DNA of 15,995 bases from an uncultured Corynebacterium sp. (GCF_937999985.1 NZ_CALLDG010000109.1:1-15995); one strand, 5' to 3'. Positions 7,816 through 14,675 are shown, counted from the stretch's first letter. Numbers and translations are program-made. Notes: generated by a model from the sequence alone, not told the origin.

Positions 7816-7829
7816 CCCACCTATATTCC

Positions 7830-7861
7830 AGCTCCTTCCAGGCTGTGCCTGCGAAGGAGTT
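7830..7861 (+). promoter_or_regulatory. Hairpin that pairs with the rmlB ribosome binding site
   Basis: CTCCTTCCAGGC (7832-7843) is complementary to GCCTG (7847-7851) plus GAAGGAG (7853-7859), giving 12 Watson-Crick pairs with one bulged C (7852) and a three-base loop. A G-U pair and an A-U pair extend it to 7830 and 7861. The 3' arm is exactly the ribosome binding site for the ATG at 7866, so the folded RNA should hide it. It could equally help end the ccsB transcript, but no T-run follows. The base pairing is visible; regulation is inferred. Confidence 0.6.
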
Positions 7862-7865
7862 ATCT

Positions 7866-9023
7866 ATGTTTGGAGTGAATATGCCCGAGAGGAACTTTTC
7901 TACCGTCCTCGTCACCGGCGGGGCCGGCTTTATTGGCGCGAACTTCGTTCATCGCACGCTGGAGACCAGGCCGGACGTCAAGGTTCTTATTTTTGACGCC
8001 CTCACGTACGCAGCGAACCCACTGAATTTGCAGACCGAGGACGGCATTCCGCTGGAGGTTGCCTATCCGGGGCGGGTGGAGTTCATCGAAGGTGACGTGG
8101 CGGATGCCGTGGCGTTTCGCGAGGCTCTTGAGCGGGCGATTACGGTTACCGAAGCTGTAGGGGATGCGGGGAACAAAGGCGCTGCCGAGTCCCAGCAGTC
8201 TGCCGCCGACCGGGTGGCGATCGTGCACTTCGCGGCGGAGAGCCACAACGATAACTCCCTGGCCACGCCCGCGATCTTCGCCCGCAGCAACGTGGAGGGC
8301 ACCTTGAACGTCGCCCAGGCCGCCGCGGACCTCGGGGTGCGCCTGCACCACATATCCACCGATGAGGTCTTCGGCGATCTCGCCCTGGACGATCCCAACC
8401 GCTTCACGGTGGATACCCCATACAACCCCTCCTCGCCCTACTCTGCCTCCAAGGCGGCGGCGGATCACTTCGTCCGCGCATTTGTGCGTTCGCGGGGGCT
8501 GAAGGCCACTATCTCCAACTGCTCGAACAACTACGGCCCGCGCCAGCACCCGGAGAAGTTCATCCCCCGGCAGATCACAGGTCTGATCGAGGGGCACCGT
8601 CCTCGCCTATACGGCACGGGGGAGAACGTCCGCGATTGGATTCACGTGGATGACCACAACGACGCTGTCTGGGCGATCCTGGATTCTGGAAAGCTGGGGG
8701 AAACGTACCTCATCGGTGCGGAGGGGGAGCGCTCCAATCTACAGGTCGTGCGCGACCTACTGGAGCTTTTCGGTCGCCCGGCGGATGACTTTGTGCACGT
8801 CACCGACCGCCCGGGTCACGATCGCCGCTATGCGATCGACCCCAGCAGCATTGCCGATCTGGGGTGGCAGCCGCGCTTTACGGACTTTGCTTCCGGGCTT
8901 GCCGAGACGGTGGAATGGTACCGCCGCAATGAGAAGTGGTGGGTTGAGTCCAGGGCGGCGTCCGAAAAGAAATACCGCGCCACCGAACAAGAGGTGGCCG
9001 CAGAAGAGATCGATCCCGCGTAG
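7866..9023 (+). CDS. rmlB: dTDP-glucose 4,6-dehydratase
   Basis: This extended short-chain dehydrogenase (NAD-bound) converts dTDP-glucose to dTDP-4-keto-6-deoxyglucose, the second step toward dTDP-rhamnose for the rhamnose linker of cell-wall arabinogalactan. Motifs are TGGAGFIG (17-24, dinucleotide binding), AAESHNDNSL (123-132), the catalytic TDE in STDEVFGDL (T165, D166, E167), YxxxK (Y192, K196), NNYGPRQHPEKFIP and RDWIHVDDH. At 385 residues it is longer than the usual 330-355. The stretch from the glycine motif to AAESH is about 30 residues longer than in the E. coli enzyme, owing mainly to a polar insert near 92-115, and there is a charged C-terminal tail. The ATG at 7866 has GAAGGAG six bases upstream; an alternative ATG at 7881 has GGAG at 7872-7875. 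It is separated from rmlC and rmlA by the iron operon. Confidence 0.94.
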   Translation: MFGVNMPERNFSTVLVTGGAGFIGANFVHRTLETRPDVKVLIFDALTYAANPLNLQTEDGIPLEVAYPGRVEFIEGDVADAVAFREALERAITVTEAVGDAGNKGAAESQQSAADRVAIVHFAAESHNDNSLATPAIFARSNVEGTLNVAQAAADLGVRLHHISTDEVFGDLALDDPNRFTVDTPYNPSSPYSASKAAADHFVRAFVRSRGLKATISNCSNNYGPRQHPEKFIPRQITGLIEGHRPRLYGTGENVRDWIHVDDHNDAVWAILDSGKLGETYLIGAEGERSNLQVVRDLLELFGRPADDFVHVTDRPGHDRRYAIDPSSIADLGWQPRFTDFASGLAETVEWYRRNEKWWVESRAASEKKYRATEQEVAAEEIDPA

Positions 9024-9024
9024 C

Positions 9025-9053
9025 GTCACCCGCGCGGGGGTGACCACCCTTTT
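9025..9053 (+). terminator. Probable terminator after rmlB
   Basis: GTCACCC (9025-9031) pairs perfectly with GGGTGAC (9038-9044) around a six-base loop, starting 1 bp after the rmlB stop. A CTTTTA run follows at 9049-9054. The spacer between stem and T-run (CACC) is longer than ideal, so efficiency is uncertain. It would insulate rmlB from the iron-controlled operon. Confidence 0.5.
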
Positions 9054-9062
9054 AAGCAAGGC

Positions 9063-9090
9063 TTGACTAACTTAGTGGAGCCTATATAAG
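9063..9090 (+). promoter_or_regulatory. Promoter of the siderophore transporter operon
   Basis: TTGACT (9063-9068) and TATAAG (9085-9090) are 16 bp apart and each differs from the primary sigma consensus at one base, making this the best promoter match in the window. The start would be about 9097, leaving a leader of about 40 nt. The -10 overlaps the DtxR-like operator, the arrangement expected for repression by iron. Confidence 0.7.
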
Positions 9091-9105
9091 GTTCGGCTAA
9101 CCGTA
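9087..9105 (+). promoter_or_regulatory. DtxR-type iron box
   Basis: The 19-bp site has the core GGTTCGGCTAACC (9090-9102). Against the DtxR consensus core GGTTAGCCTAACC this is 11 of 13, and over the full consensus 14 of 19. It is an imperfect palindrome (GGTT with AACC) covering the end of the -10 and the predicted start site. DtxR with Fe2+ would block the promoter when iron is plentiful and release it when iron is scarce. The downstream siderophore transporter supports this. Confidence 0.75.
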
Positions 9106-9137
9106 CGTTGAGTTAGTTTGAATCTTTTAAGGGAAAA

Positions 9138-10130
9138 ATGGCAAAGAATCGCATCAAGCTGCTGGCCGCACTCGTGGCCGCAGGTATGTCCCTGGCCGCC
9201 TGTGGCTCCGCCGATGAGAGCACCTCGGCCAACCAATCCAGCGGAGATTCGATCTCCATCGAGGACAACAACGGCGAACTACAGGTTCCGAAGAACCCGA
9301 AGTCCGTGGTTGCACTGGATAACCGCAGCTTCGAGATCCTCAACGAGTGGGGAGTGGAGCTTTCCGCTGCTCCGAAGAAGCTGGTTCCAGCGACCGTCAC
9401 CGACTACAAGGATGACGAGGAGATCAAGGATCTCGGCAACCACAAGGAGCCTGACTTCGAGGCCCTGGTGGCAGCCCAGCCAGACCTAGTGATCAGCGGC
9501 CAGCGCTTCAAGGACCGCGACGAGGAGATCAAGGAACTGGTCCCGGATGCAGCTGTCGTGGAGCTGGAGCCCCGCGAGGATAAGCCGATGGACGAGGAGC
9601 TGATCCGCCAGATCACCACCCTGGGCGAAATCTTCAATAAGAAGGACGAAGCCGACAAGATGGTGCAGGACTTCAACGATGCGAAGGATCGCGCGAAGAA
9701 GGCCTACGACGAGTTGGATGGCGACAAGAAGGTCATGGCCGTCAACGTCTCCGGCGGCGAAATCGGCTACGTTGCGCCGCACGTCGGCCGCGTGTGGGGC
9801 CCCGTGTTCGACTGGCTGGGCATGGACCCGGCACTGGAGGTCGACAACGCCTCCAGCAACCACGAGGGCGATGACATCTCCGTCGAGGCCATCGCAGACG
9901 CCAAGCCGGACTGGATGCTGGTGATGGACCGCGACGGTGCCATCAACGCGGACAAGCCGGATTACTCCCCGGCGGCAGACGTGATCAAGCGCGCCGATGC
10001 GCTGAAGGGTGTGCCGGCGCTGAAGGAGGATCGCGTGCTCGTGGCACCGCAGGATACGTACATCAACGAGTCGATCACGACCTACACCGAGATCCTGAAC
10101 TCCCTGGCAGACGCCTTCGAAGGGAAGTAA
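9138..10130 (+). CDS. Ferric siderophore-binding lipoprotein of an ABC transporter (CeuE/YclQ/FatB-like)
   Basis: A 330-residue periplasmic-binding-protein-type lipoprotein that captures ferric siderophore outside the membrane for the permeases encoded next. A basic N terminus, hydrophobic stretch and lipobox LAAC give a lipidated Cys22; the rest is the two-lobe TroA/FepB-like fold with a lysine- and glutamate-rich connecting helix (about 152-195). Residues that fall where CeuE-type proteins contact ferric catecholates include R218 (HVGRVW), H242 (NHEGDDIS), R265 (MDRDG) and Y308 (QDTYIN); this alignment is by eye. A catecholate ligand is thus likely but not proven. The ATG at 9138 has AAGGGA at 9129-9134. 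The gene is first in the DtxR-controlled operon and is followed by a hairpin-rich gap of 91 bp. The transporter resembles the Bacillus yclNOPQ type and may correspond to corynebacterial ciu systems. Confidence 0.93.
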   Translation: MAKNRIKLLAALVAAGMSLAACGSADESTSANQSSGDSISIEDNNGELQVPKNPKSVVALDNRSFEILNEWGVELSAAPKKLVPATVTDYKDDEEIKDLGNHKEPDFEALVAAQPDLVISGQRFKDRDEEIKELVPDAAVVELEPREDKPMDEELIRQITTLGEIFNKKDEADKMVQDFNDAKDRAKKAYDELDGDKKVMAVNVSGGEIGYVAPHVGRVWGPVFDWLGMDPALEVDNASSNHEGDDISVEAIADAKPDWMLVMDRDGAINADKPDYSPAADVIKRADALKGVPALKEDRVLVAPQDTYINESITTYTEILNSLADAFEGK

Positions 10131-10132
10131 CA

Positions 10133-10191
10133 GCGCGAACGCCGCGCACCGCTGTGCAGCACCGCACATTGCCGCCGTGCAGCACCGCACA
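10133..10191 (+). repeat. Cluster of small hairpins with a 23-bp-period tandem repeat
   Basis: A 20-base unit CCGC(T/C)GTGCAGCACCGCACA occurs at 10149-10168 and 10172-10191, one mismatch apart. Each copy can fold through GTGC and GCAC around AGCACC, with 5 pairs in the first copy (TGTGC/GCACA) and 4 in the second. A third hairpin, GCGCG-AACGC-CGCGC, lies at 10133-10147, right after the binding-protein stop. Such serial structures in transporter operons often protect the upstream message from 3' decay, giving more binding protein than permease; that role is inferred here. Confidence 0.7.
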
Positions 10192-10221
10192 ACGCTATTG
10201 AAAGTGAATTGACCAGCTGGA

Positions 10222-11223
10222 ATGACTGCTCAGAGCACTACGTCACCCGAGGTTCATGACGAACCTCGGGTTGCGCGTACCCGGGGAAAACTCGTCGACT
10301 GGAAGTTCCTCGTCGCCACAGCGATTGTGGGGGCCCTTCTCGTCGGCAGCCTGTTGATCGGCGAATACGACGTTTTCAACGCGCAAGATGGCATCGACAT
10401 GTTCTCCATCACCCGCGTCCCGCGCACCATCGCATTGGTGTTGGCGGGCGCGGCGATGGCGATGTGTGGGCTGGTCATGCAGATGCTTACGCAGAACCGC
10501 TTCGTTTCACCGACCACCACCGGCACCACTGAATGGGCGGGCCTGGGCCTGCTGTTCGTGATGATCGTCTTCCCCGGTGCGACTGTGATGGGGCGGATGG
10601 TCGGCGCCGTCGTGTTCTCCTTTGTCGGCGCGATGGTGTTCTTCTTCTTCCTGCAGCGTGTATCGCTGCGTTCCTCGCTGATCGTGCCGATCGTGGGCAT
10701 CATGCTGGGCGCGGTAGTCTCCGCTGTCTCCACCTTCGTCGCCCTGCAGACTGACATGCTGCAGCAGCTGGGCGTGTGGTTCGCCGGCAGCTTCACCTCG
10801 GTCTACAAGGGCCAGTACGAGGTGCTGTGGGTGGTGCTGCTGGTCGTGGTGGGCGTGTTCCTGCTGGCCGACCGGCTCACCCTGGCTGGCCTTGGCGAGG
10901 ACTTCGCCACCAGCGTGGGCATGAACTACCGCCGGATTGTGCTGGTAGGCACCGTAATGGTCGCCATCGCTGTGGGTGTGGTGACGGTCGTGGTCGGCAA
11001 CCTGCCTTTCTTGGGGCTGATCGTGCCGAACATCGTCTCGATGATCCGCGGCGACGACCTGCGCAGCAACCTGCCGTGGGTGTGCCTAGTGGGCATCGCT
11101 ACCGTCGCCGCTTGTGACCTGCTGGCTCGTACGCTGATCTCGCCTTTCGAGATCCCCGTTTCCGTGGTGCTGGGCATCGTCGGCGCAATCGTCTTCGTCG
11201 TGCTGATTGTGAGGAACCGCTAA
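10222..11223 (+). CDS. FecCD-family permease of the siderophore ABC transporter (first subunit)
   Basis: A 333-residue integral membrane protein of the BtuC/FecCD/YclN type that forms half of the transport channel. After a polar N terminus of about 28 residues come roughly nine to ten hydrophobic helices. The family landmark is RVPRTIALVLAGAAMAMCG (from residue 65), running into MLTQNRFVSPTTTG, corresponding to the conserved R-x-PR...AG...Q...N-x-x-x-x-P-x-x-x-G pattern. NLPFLGLIVPNIVSMIRGDD near 255-275 matches the cytoplasmic loop that contacts the ATPase. The ATG at 10222 has only a weak site (CTGGA), and codons 8-17 lie inside a perfect inverted repeat, so its translation may be restrained relative to the binding protein. 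Its TAA overlaps the next ATG by one base. Confidence 0.94.
   Translation: MTAQSTTSPEVHDEPRVARTRGKLVDWKFLVATAIVGALLVGSLLIGEYDVFNAQDGIDMFSITRVPRTIALVLAGAAMAMCGLVMQMLTQNRFVSPTTTGTTEWAGLGLLFVMIVFPGATVMGRMVGAVVFSFVGAMVFFFFLQRVSLRSSLIVPIVGIMLGAVVSAVSTFVALQTDMLQQLGVWFAGSFTSVYKGQYEVLWVVLLVVVGVFLLADRLTLAGLGEDFATSVGMNYRRIVLVGTVMVAIAVGVVTVVVGNLPFLGLIVPNIVSMIRGDDLRSNLPWVCLVGIATVAACDLLARTLISPFEIPVSVVLGIVGAIVFVVLIVRNR
10245..10271 (+). promoter_or_regulatory. Perfect 11-bp inverted repeat inside the start of the permease gene
   Basis: ACCCGAGGTTC (10245-10255) pairs fully with GAACCTCGGGT (10261-10271) around the loop ATGAC. It begins 21 bases after the permease ATG codon and covers codons 8-17. The stem is GC-rich, and no T-run follows. 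In RNA it would form a stable structure at the translation start region. It may lower permease translation, block 3' exonucleases from reaching the binding-protein message, or (as DNA) bind a regulator. Confidence 0.65.
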
Positions 11224-12281
11224 TGACGAACCAAACCCTCGAGCGGCTGGTGCCGCAGCGCTTGTTCCCGGGCACTCCCGGCCGCTCCTCAGGCGCGTTC
11301 CCCACGCAATCGATGGCGGCGAAGTACTGGCTAGCCCTCGGCATCATCGTAGTTCTGGGCGCGGCTTCCGCGGTGGGGCTGCTGGCCTATGGCAACCCGA
11401 TGCCCTTCGGCACGCGCGGCTTCTGGCTGCTGGCGGAGCGCCGCATGAACGCGGTAATCGCCATCGCCATCGTCGCGGTTGCCCAGGCGGTAGCCACGGT
11501 GGCTTTCCAGACGGTGACGAATAACCGCATCATCACCCCGTCGATCATGGGGTTCGAGTCGCTGTACGTGGCCATCCACACCTCCACCGTGTTCTTCCTG
11601 GGCGGCAGCGGTCTGGTGGAGGCCCGCACCATGACGACCTACATCATCCAGCTGGTGCTCATGGTCGGCTTCGCGTTGCTGCTGTACTCTTGGCTGCTCA
11701 CCGGCAAGAACGCGAACATGCACGCGATGTTGCTGGTCGGCATTGTTATCGGGGCAGGTTTGGGGTCGGTGTCTACCTTTATGCAGCGTCTATTGACGCC
11801 CAGCGATTTCGACCTGCTGACCGCCCGACTGTTCGGGTCGGTGAATAACGCGGAGCCAGAGTACTTTCCGATCTCTATCGTGCTGGTTGCCGTGGCCGCG
11901 GGCGCGTTGCTGCTGATGTCCCGCACTCTCAACGTGCTGGCCTTGGGGCCGGATGCGACAACGAACCTGGGCATTAACCACCGGGGCAAGGCGATCGTGG
12001 TGCTCATCCTGGTCGCGGTCCTCATGGCCGTCTCCACCGCGCTGGTTGGCCCGATGGCTTTTCTGGGATTCTTGGTAGCCACGCTGGCCTACCAGTTCGC
12101 GGGCACCTCCGATCACCGCTATGTCTTCCCGATGGCCATCGCCACGGCTTTCCTGGTACTGGCGGGCGCGTACTTCGTGATGAATCACATCTTCTACGCG
12201 CAAGGCGTGGTCTCGATCATCATTGAGCTGGTCGGCGGCACGGTGTTCCTCTACGTCATTCTTAGAAAGGGTCGACTGTGA
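11223..12281 (+). CDS. FecCD-family permease of the siderophore ABC transporter (second subunit)
   Basis: A 352-residue membrane protein, paralogous to the preceding permease and most like the YclO type. A proline- and serine-containing cytoplasmic N terminus of about 33 residues is followed by nine to ten hydrophobic helices. AERRMNAVIAIAIVAVAQAV (71-90) and FQTVTNNRIITPSIMGFESL (95-114) are the family's conserved region after the second helix. GPMAFLGFLVATLAYQFAGT near 275-295 is the ATPase-coupling loop. The ATG overlaps the previous TAA by one base (TAATG), so translation is probably coupled. The stop overlaps the GTG of the ATPase gene by four bases. The two permeases are expected to form a heterodimer. 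Confidence 0.94.
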   Translation: MTNQTLERLVPQRLFPGTPGRSSGAFPTQSMAAKYWLALGIIVVLGAASAVGLLAYGNPMPFGTRGFWLLAERRMNAVIAIAIVAVAQAVATVAFQTVTNNRIITPSIMGFESLYVAIHTSTVFFLGGSGLVEARTMTTYIIQLVLMVGFALLLYSWLLTGKNANMHAMLLVGIVIGAGLGSVSTFMQRLLTPSDFDLLTARLFGSVNNAEPEYFPISIVLVAVAAGALLLMSRTLNVLALGPDATTNLGINHRGKAIVVLILVAVLMAVSTALVGPMAFLGFLVATLAYQFAGTSDHRYVFPMAIATAFLVLAGAYFVMNHIFYAQGVVSIIIELVGGTVFLYVILRKGRL

Positions 12282-13045
12282 TCAAGCTGTCCGAAGTCAC
12301 TAAGAAATATAGTGACGCCTCCGGCTCCGGAGCTAGCATTGGTCCGGCGAACCTGGAGATCCCCGCCGGGGGAGTGACCTCCCTGGTCGGCCCCAATGGT
12401 GCGGGCAAGTCCACCCTGCTCACTATGATGGGCAGGCTGCTGGACCTGGACGAGGGCACCATCGAGGTCGCAGGCTTTGACGTGAGCACCACAAAGTCCA
12501 AGGACCTGGCGAAGGTGCTGTCGATCCTGCGCCAGGAGAATCACTTCGTCACCCGCCTGACGGTCCGCCAGCTGGTGGGCTTTGGCCGTTTCCCGTACTC
12601 CAAAGGGCGGTTAACGCGGGAGGACGAGGGCATCATCTCCACCTACATCGACTTCTTCAATCTCCGCGAGCTGGAGAATCGCTACCTGGATCAGTTGTCC
12701 GGCGGGCAGCGGCAGCGCGCCTACGTGGCAATGGTGCTGTGCCAGGAAACTGACTATGTGCTGCTGGATGAACCGCTGAACAACCTGGACATCGCCCACG
12801 CGGTGCAGATGATGAAGCACCTACGCCGGGCGGCTTCGGAGTTCGGTCGCACCATCATTGTGGTGCTGCACGACATCAACTTCGCGGCGAAGTACTCGGA
12901 CCACATCTGCGCCGTCAAGGATGGGAAGATCGTGCGCTTCGGCACCCCGGAGGAGCTCATGACCGACGAGATCCTGACCGACATCTTCGACACGCCCGTG
13001 ACCGTCGTCGACGGTCCCGATGGGCCGATGGCCTGCTACTTCTAA
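12278..13045 (+). CDS. ATPase subunit of the siderophore ABC transporter (YclP/FepC-like)
   Basis: A 255-residue cytoplasmic ABC ATPase that powers import through the two permeases. All motifs are intact: Walker A GPNGAGKST (38-46), Q-loop Q86 (LRQENH), signature LSGGQRQRA (140-148), Walker B YVLLDEP (160-166) with E165, D-loop NNLD and switch histidine H198 (LHDIN). Length and the short C terminus fit the iron-siderophore importer class. The GTG start shares four bases with the previous stop (GTGA), and AAAGG at 12266-12270 supplies the ribosome binding site. It is the last gene of the iron operon; only 55 bp separate it from rmlC, with no strong terminator, just a weak TGCCG/CGGCA stem at 13062-13080. 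Confidence 0.96.
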   Translation: MIKLSEVTKKYSDASGSGASIGPANLEIPAGGVTSLVGPNGAGKSTLLTMMGRLLDLDEGTIEVAGFDVSTTKSKDLAKVLSILRQENHFVTRLTVRQLVGFGRFPYSKGRLTREDEGIISTYIDFFNLRELENRYLDQLSGGQRQRAYVAMVLCQETDYVLLDEPLNNLDIAHAVQMMKHLRRAASEFGRTIIVVLHDINFAAKYSDHICAVKDGKIVRFGTPEELMTDEILTDIFDTPVTVVDGPDGPMACYF

Positions 13046-13085
13046 GCTCCCTGCATAACCTTGCCGTTGGTTGTCCGGCAGCGCC

Positions 13086-13093
13086 GCTAAAGT
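13086..13093 (+). promoter_or_regulatory. Candidate -10 element for a leaderless rmlC transcript
   Basis: GCTAAAGT followed by AG fits the corynebacterial gnTAnanTng pattern. The core TAAAGT ends seven bases before the ATG at 13101, so transcription would start at the A of the ATG. This agrees with the poor ribosome binding site (AGTAGA). TTGGTT at 13067-13072 is 15 bp upstream and is a doubtful -35. Confidence 0.5.
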
Positions 13094-13100
13094 AGAAACT

Positions 13101-13796
13101 ATGAGTGAAACCACCCCGCGCATCGACGAGCTACTGGCAACCGCTGAACCGGGCAGCATTGTGGATCTCCCCATCCCCGGCGCCTGGGCTTATGTGCCCA
13201 GGGTGCATGGCGACGAGCGCGGCAGTTTCCACGAAAGCTTCAAGGCGGAGGCTTTCGGCGAGAAGCTGGGGTACCCCTTCGAGGTAGCTCAGGGGAACCT
13301 TTCGCGTTCCTCCCGCAACGTCGTGCGGGGCATTCACTTGGCGGACGTGCCGCCGGGACAGGCGAAGTTCGTCAGCTGCCTTTCCGGTGCCATCACGGAC
13401 GTGCTGGTGGATGTGCGCGTGGGCTCGCCGACGTTCGGCCAACACATCACCGTGGAACTATCGGCGGAGAATAATTTCAGCGTCTACGTACCCCTGGGCG
13501 TGGGCCACGGATTCCGCGCACACACCGACCAGACGACCGTGAACTACCTGGTCACCGAGGCATACAACCCACAGAGGGAATACGGTATCGACCCGTTTGA
13601 TGCGGAACTGGCTGTGGCTTGGGGCGTCACTAAGGAACAAGCCGTACTATCCAACAAGGACGATTCGGCGCCGAGCTTGAGCGAGGTACGCGACCGCCTG
13701 CCCGAATACCGCGAGGTGCGGGCATGGGAGGCACAACTGCGTGCTGACTGGGCCGAGGCTCTGCAGGCCGCCGACGAGTGGGAGCAAGCCGACTGA
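13101..13796 (+). CDS. rmlC: dTDP-4-dehydrorhamnose 3,5-epimerase
   Basis: This cupin-fold enzyme epimerises dTDP-4-keto-6-deoxyglucose at C3 and C5, the third step of dTDP-rhamnose synthesis. The protein is 231 residues. Motifs are HGDERGSFHESF (36-47), NLSRSSRNVVRGIHL with the catalytic base candidate H79, K89 in GQAKFV, the DVLVDVRVGSPTFG strand (100-113), SAENNFSVYVPLGVGHGF (H136) and Y149 ahead of AYNPQREYGIDPFD. RGIH replaces the commoner RGLH. It is a stand-alone epimerase without a fused reductase domain, and no rmlD lies in the window. The ATG at 13101 is preferred over an upstream TTG at 13071 because of the -10 element and because homology begins after it. Its TGA overlaps the rmlA ATG by one base. 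Confidence 0.9.
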   Translation: MSETTPRIDELLATAEPGSIVDLPIPGAWAYVPRVHGDERGSFHESFKAEAFGEKLGYPFEVAQGNLSRSSRNVVRGIHLADVPPGQAKFVSCLSGAITDVLVDVRVGSPTFGQHITVELSAENNFSVYVPLGVGHGFRAHTDQTTVNYLVTEAYNPQREYGIDPFDAELAVAWGVTKEQAVLSNKDDSAPSLSEVRDRLPEYREVRAWEAQLRADWAEALQAADEWEQAD

Positions 13797-14671
13797 TGAA
13801 GGGCATTATTCTGGCCGGGGGAACCGGCTCGCGGCTGTGGCCGATCACGCAGGGAATTTCCAAGCAACTGGCGCCCGTGTACGACAAGCCGATGATCTAC
13901 TACCCGCTGACGACTCTGATGCTGGCGGGCATCCGCGACATTCTGGTGATCACCACGGGCGCGGATGCGCAACAGTTCCGCGGGCTGCTGGGCGACGGCT
14001 CGCAGTTCGGCGTGCAGATCAGCTACGCGGTGCAGGACCAGCCGAATGGCCTGGCGGAAGCCTTCATTGTGGGCGAGGACTTCATCGGCGACGACGCAGT
14101 GGCTCTGGTGCTGGGTGACAACATCTTCTACGGCACCGGCCTGGGCACCCAGCTGCGGCGCTTCCACAACCCCGACGGCGGGGCGATCTTCGCCTACTGG
14201 GTGGCCGAACCCGAGTCATACGGAGTAGTGGAGTTCGACCGCGAAGGCACAGCTCTGAGCTTGGCGGAAAAGCCCGCGGAGCCGAAGTCCAACTATGCAG
14301 TTCCCGGCCTGTACTTCTACTCCAACGACGTGGTGCGGATCGCCAAGTCGCTGGAGCCGAGCGAGCGCGGCGAGCTGGAGATCACGGACATCAACCGCCG
14401 CTACCTGGCGGAGGGGCGCCTGCACGTGGAGGTGCTGCCGCGTGGTACCGCCTGGCTGGACACGGGAACGGTGGACGACCTGGCCGCCGCCGGGGACTTC
14501 GTCCGCGCCGTCGAGCAGCGGCAGGGCCTGAAGATCAGCTGCCCGGAGGAAGTCGCGTGGCGCCTGGGCTACATTGACGATGCAGAGCTGGGGGAGTCCG
14601 CGCGCAAGCTGGGCAAGAGCGCCTACGGGCAGTACCTCAGCGGGCTACTGAAGCGTGGGAAAGAGCGGTAG
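13796..14671 (+). CDS. rmlA: Glucose-1-phosphate thymidylyltransferase
   Basis: A 291-residue cytosolic nucleotidyltransferase joining dTTP and glucose-1-phosphate to dTDP-glucose, the entry step of the rhamnose pathway. Signature residues are intact: GGTGSRLWPIT (8-18, with R13), K23 in SKQLAPVYDKPMIYYP (22-37), QPNGLAEAF (82-90), GDN (107-109, metal Asp) and VEVLPRGTAWLDTGT near 217-231. The ATG at 13796 starts at MKGIILAGG and overlaps the rmlC stop (TGATG); a GTG at 13778 in the same frame would add six residues lacking family character. GGAG at 13781-13784 is a rather distant ribosome site, so coupling to rmlC is likely. The next gene follows after 4 bp. Confidence 0.96.
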   Translation: MKGIILAGGTGSRLWPITQGISKQLAPVYDKPMIYYPLTTLMLAGIRDILVITTGADAQQFRGLLGDGSQFGVQISYAVQDQPNGLAEAFIVGEDFIGDDAVALVLGDNIFYGTGLGTQLRRFHNPDGGAIFAYWVAEPESYGVVEFDREGTALSLAEKPAEPKSNYAVPGLYFYSNDVVRIAKSLEPSERGELEITDINRRYLAEGRLHVEVLPRGTAWLDTGTVDDLAAAGDFVRAVEQRQGLKISCPEEVAWRLGYIDDAELGESARKLGKSAYGQYLSGLLKRGKER

Positions 14672-14675
14672 ATAA

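Noticed and set aside
7542..7865. Upstream extension of the rmlB frame into ccsB
   Set aside because: The first 108 codons overlap ccsB in another frame and show no family character; a good ribosome binding site supports the start at 7866.
9108..9127. A second DtxR-like site at GTTGAGTTAGTTTGAATC
   Set aside because: It shares only a few bases with the consensus and lacks the AACC half; the match is too weak to call.
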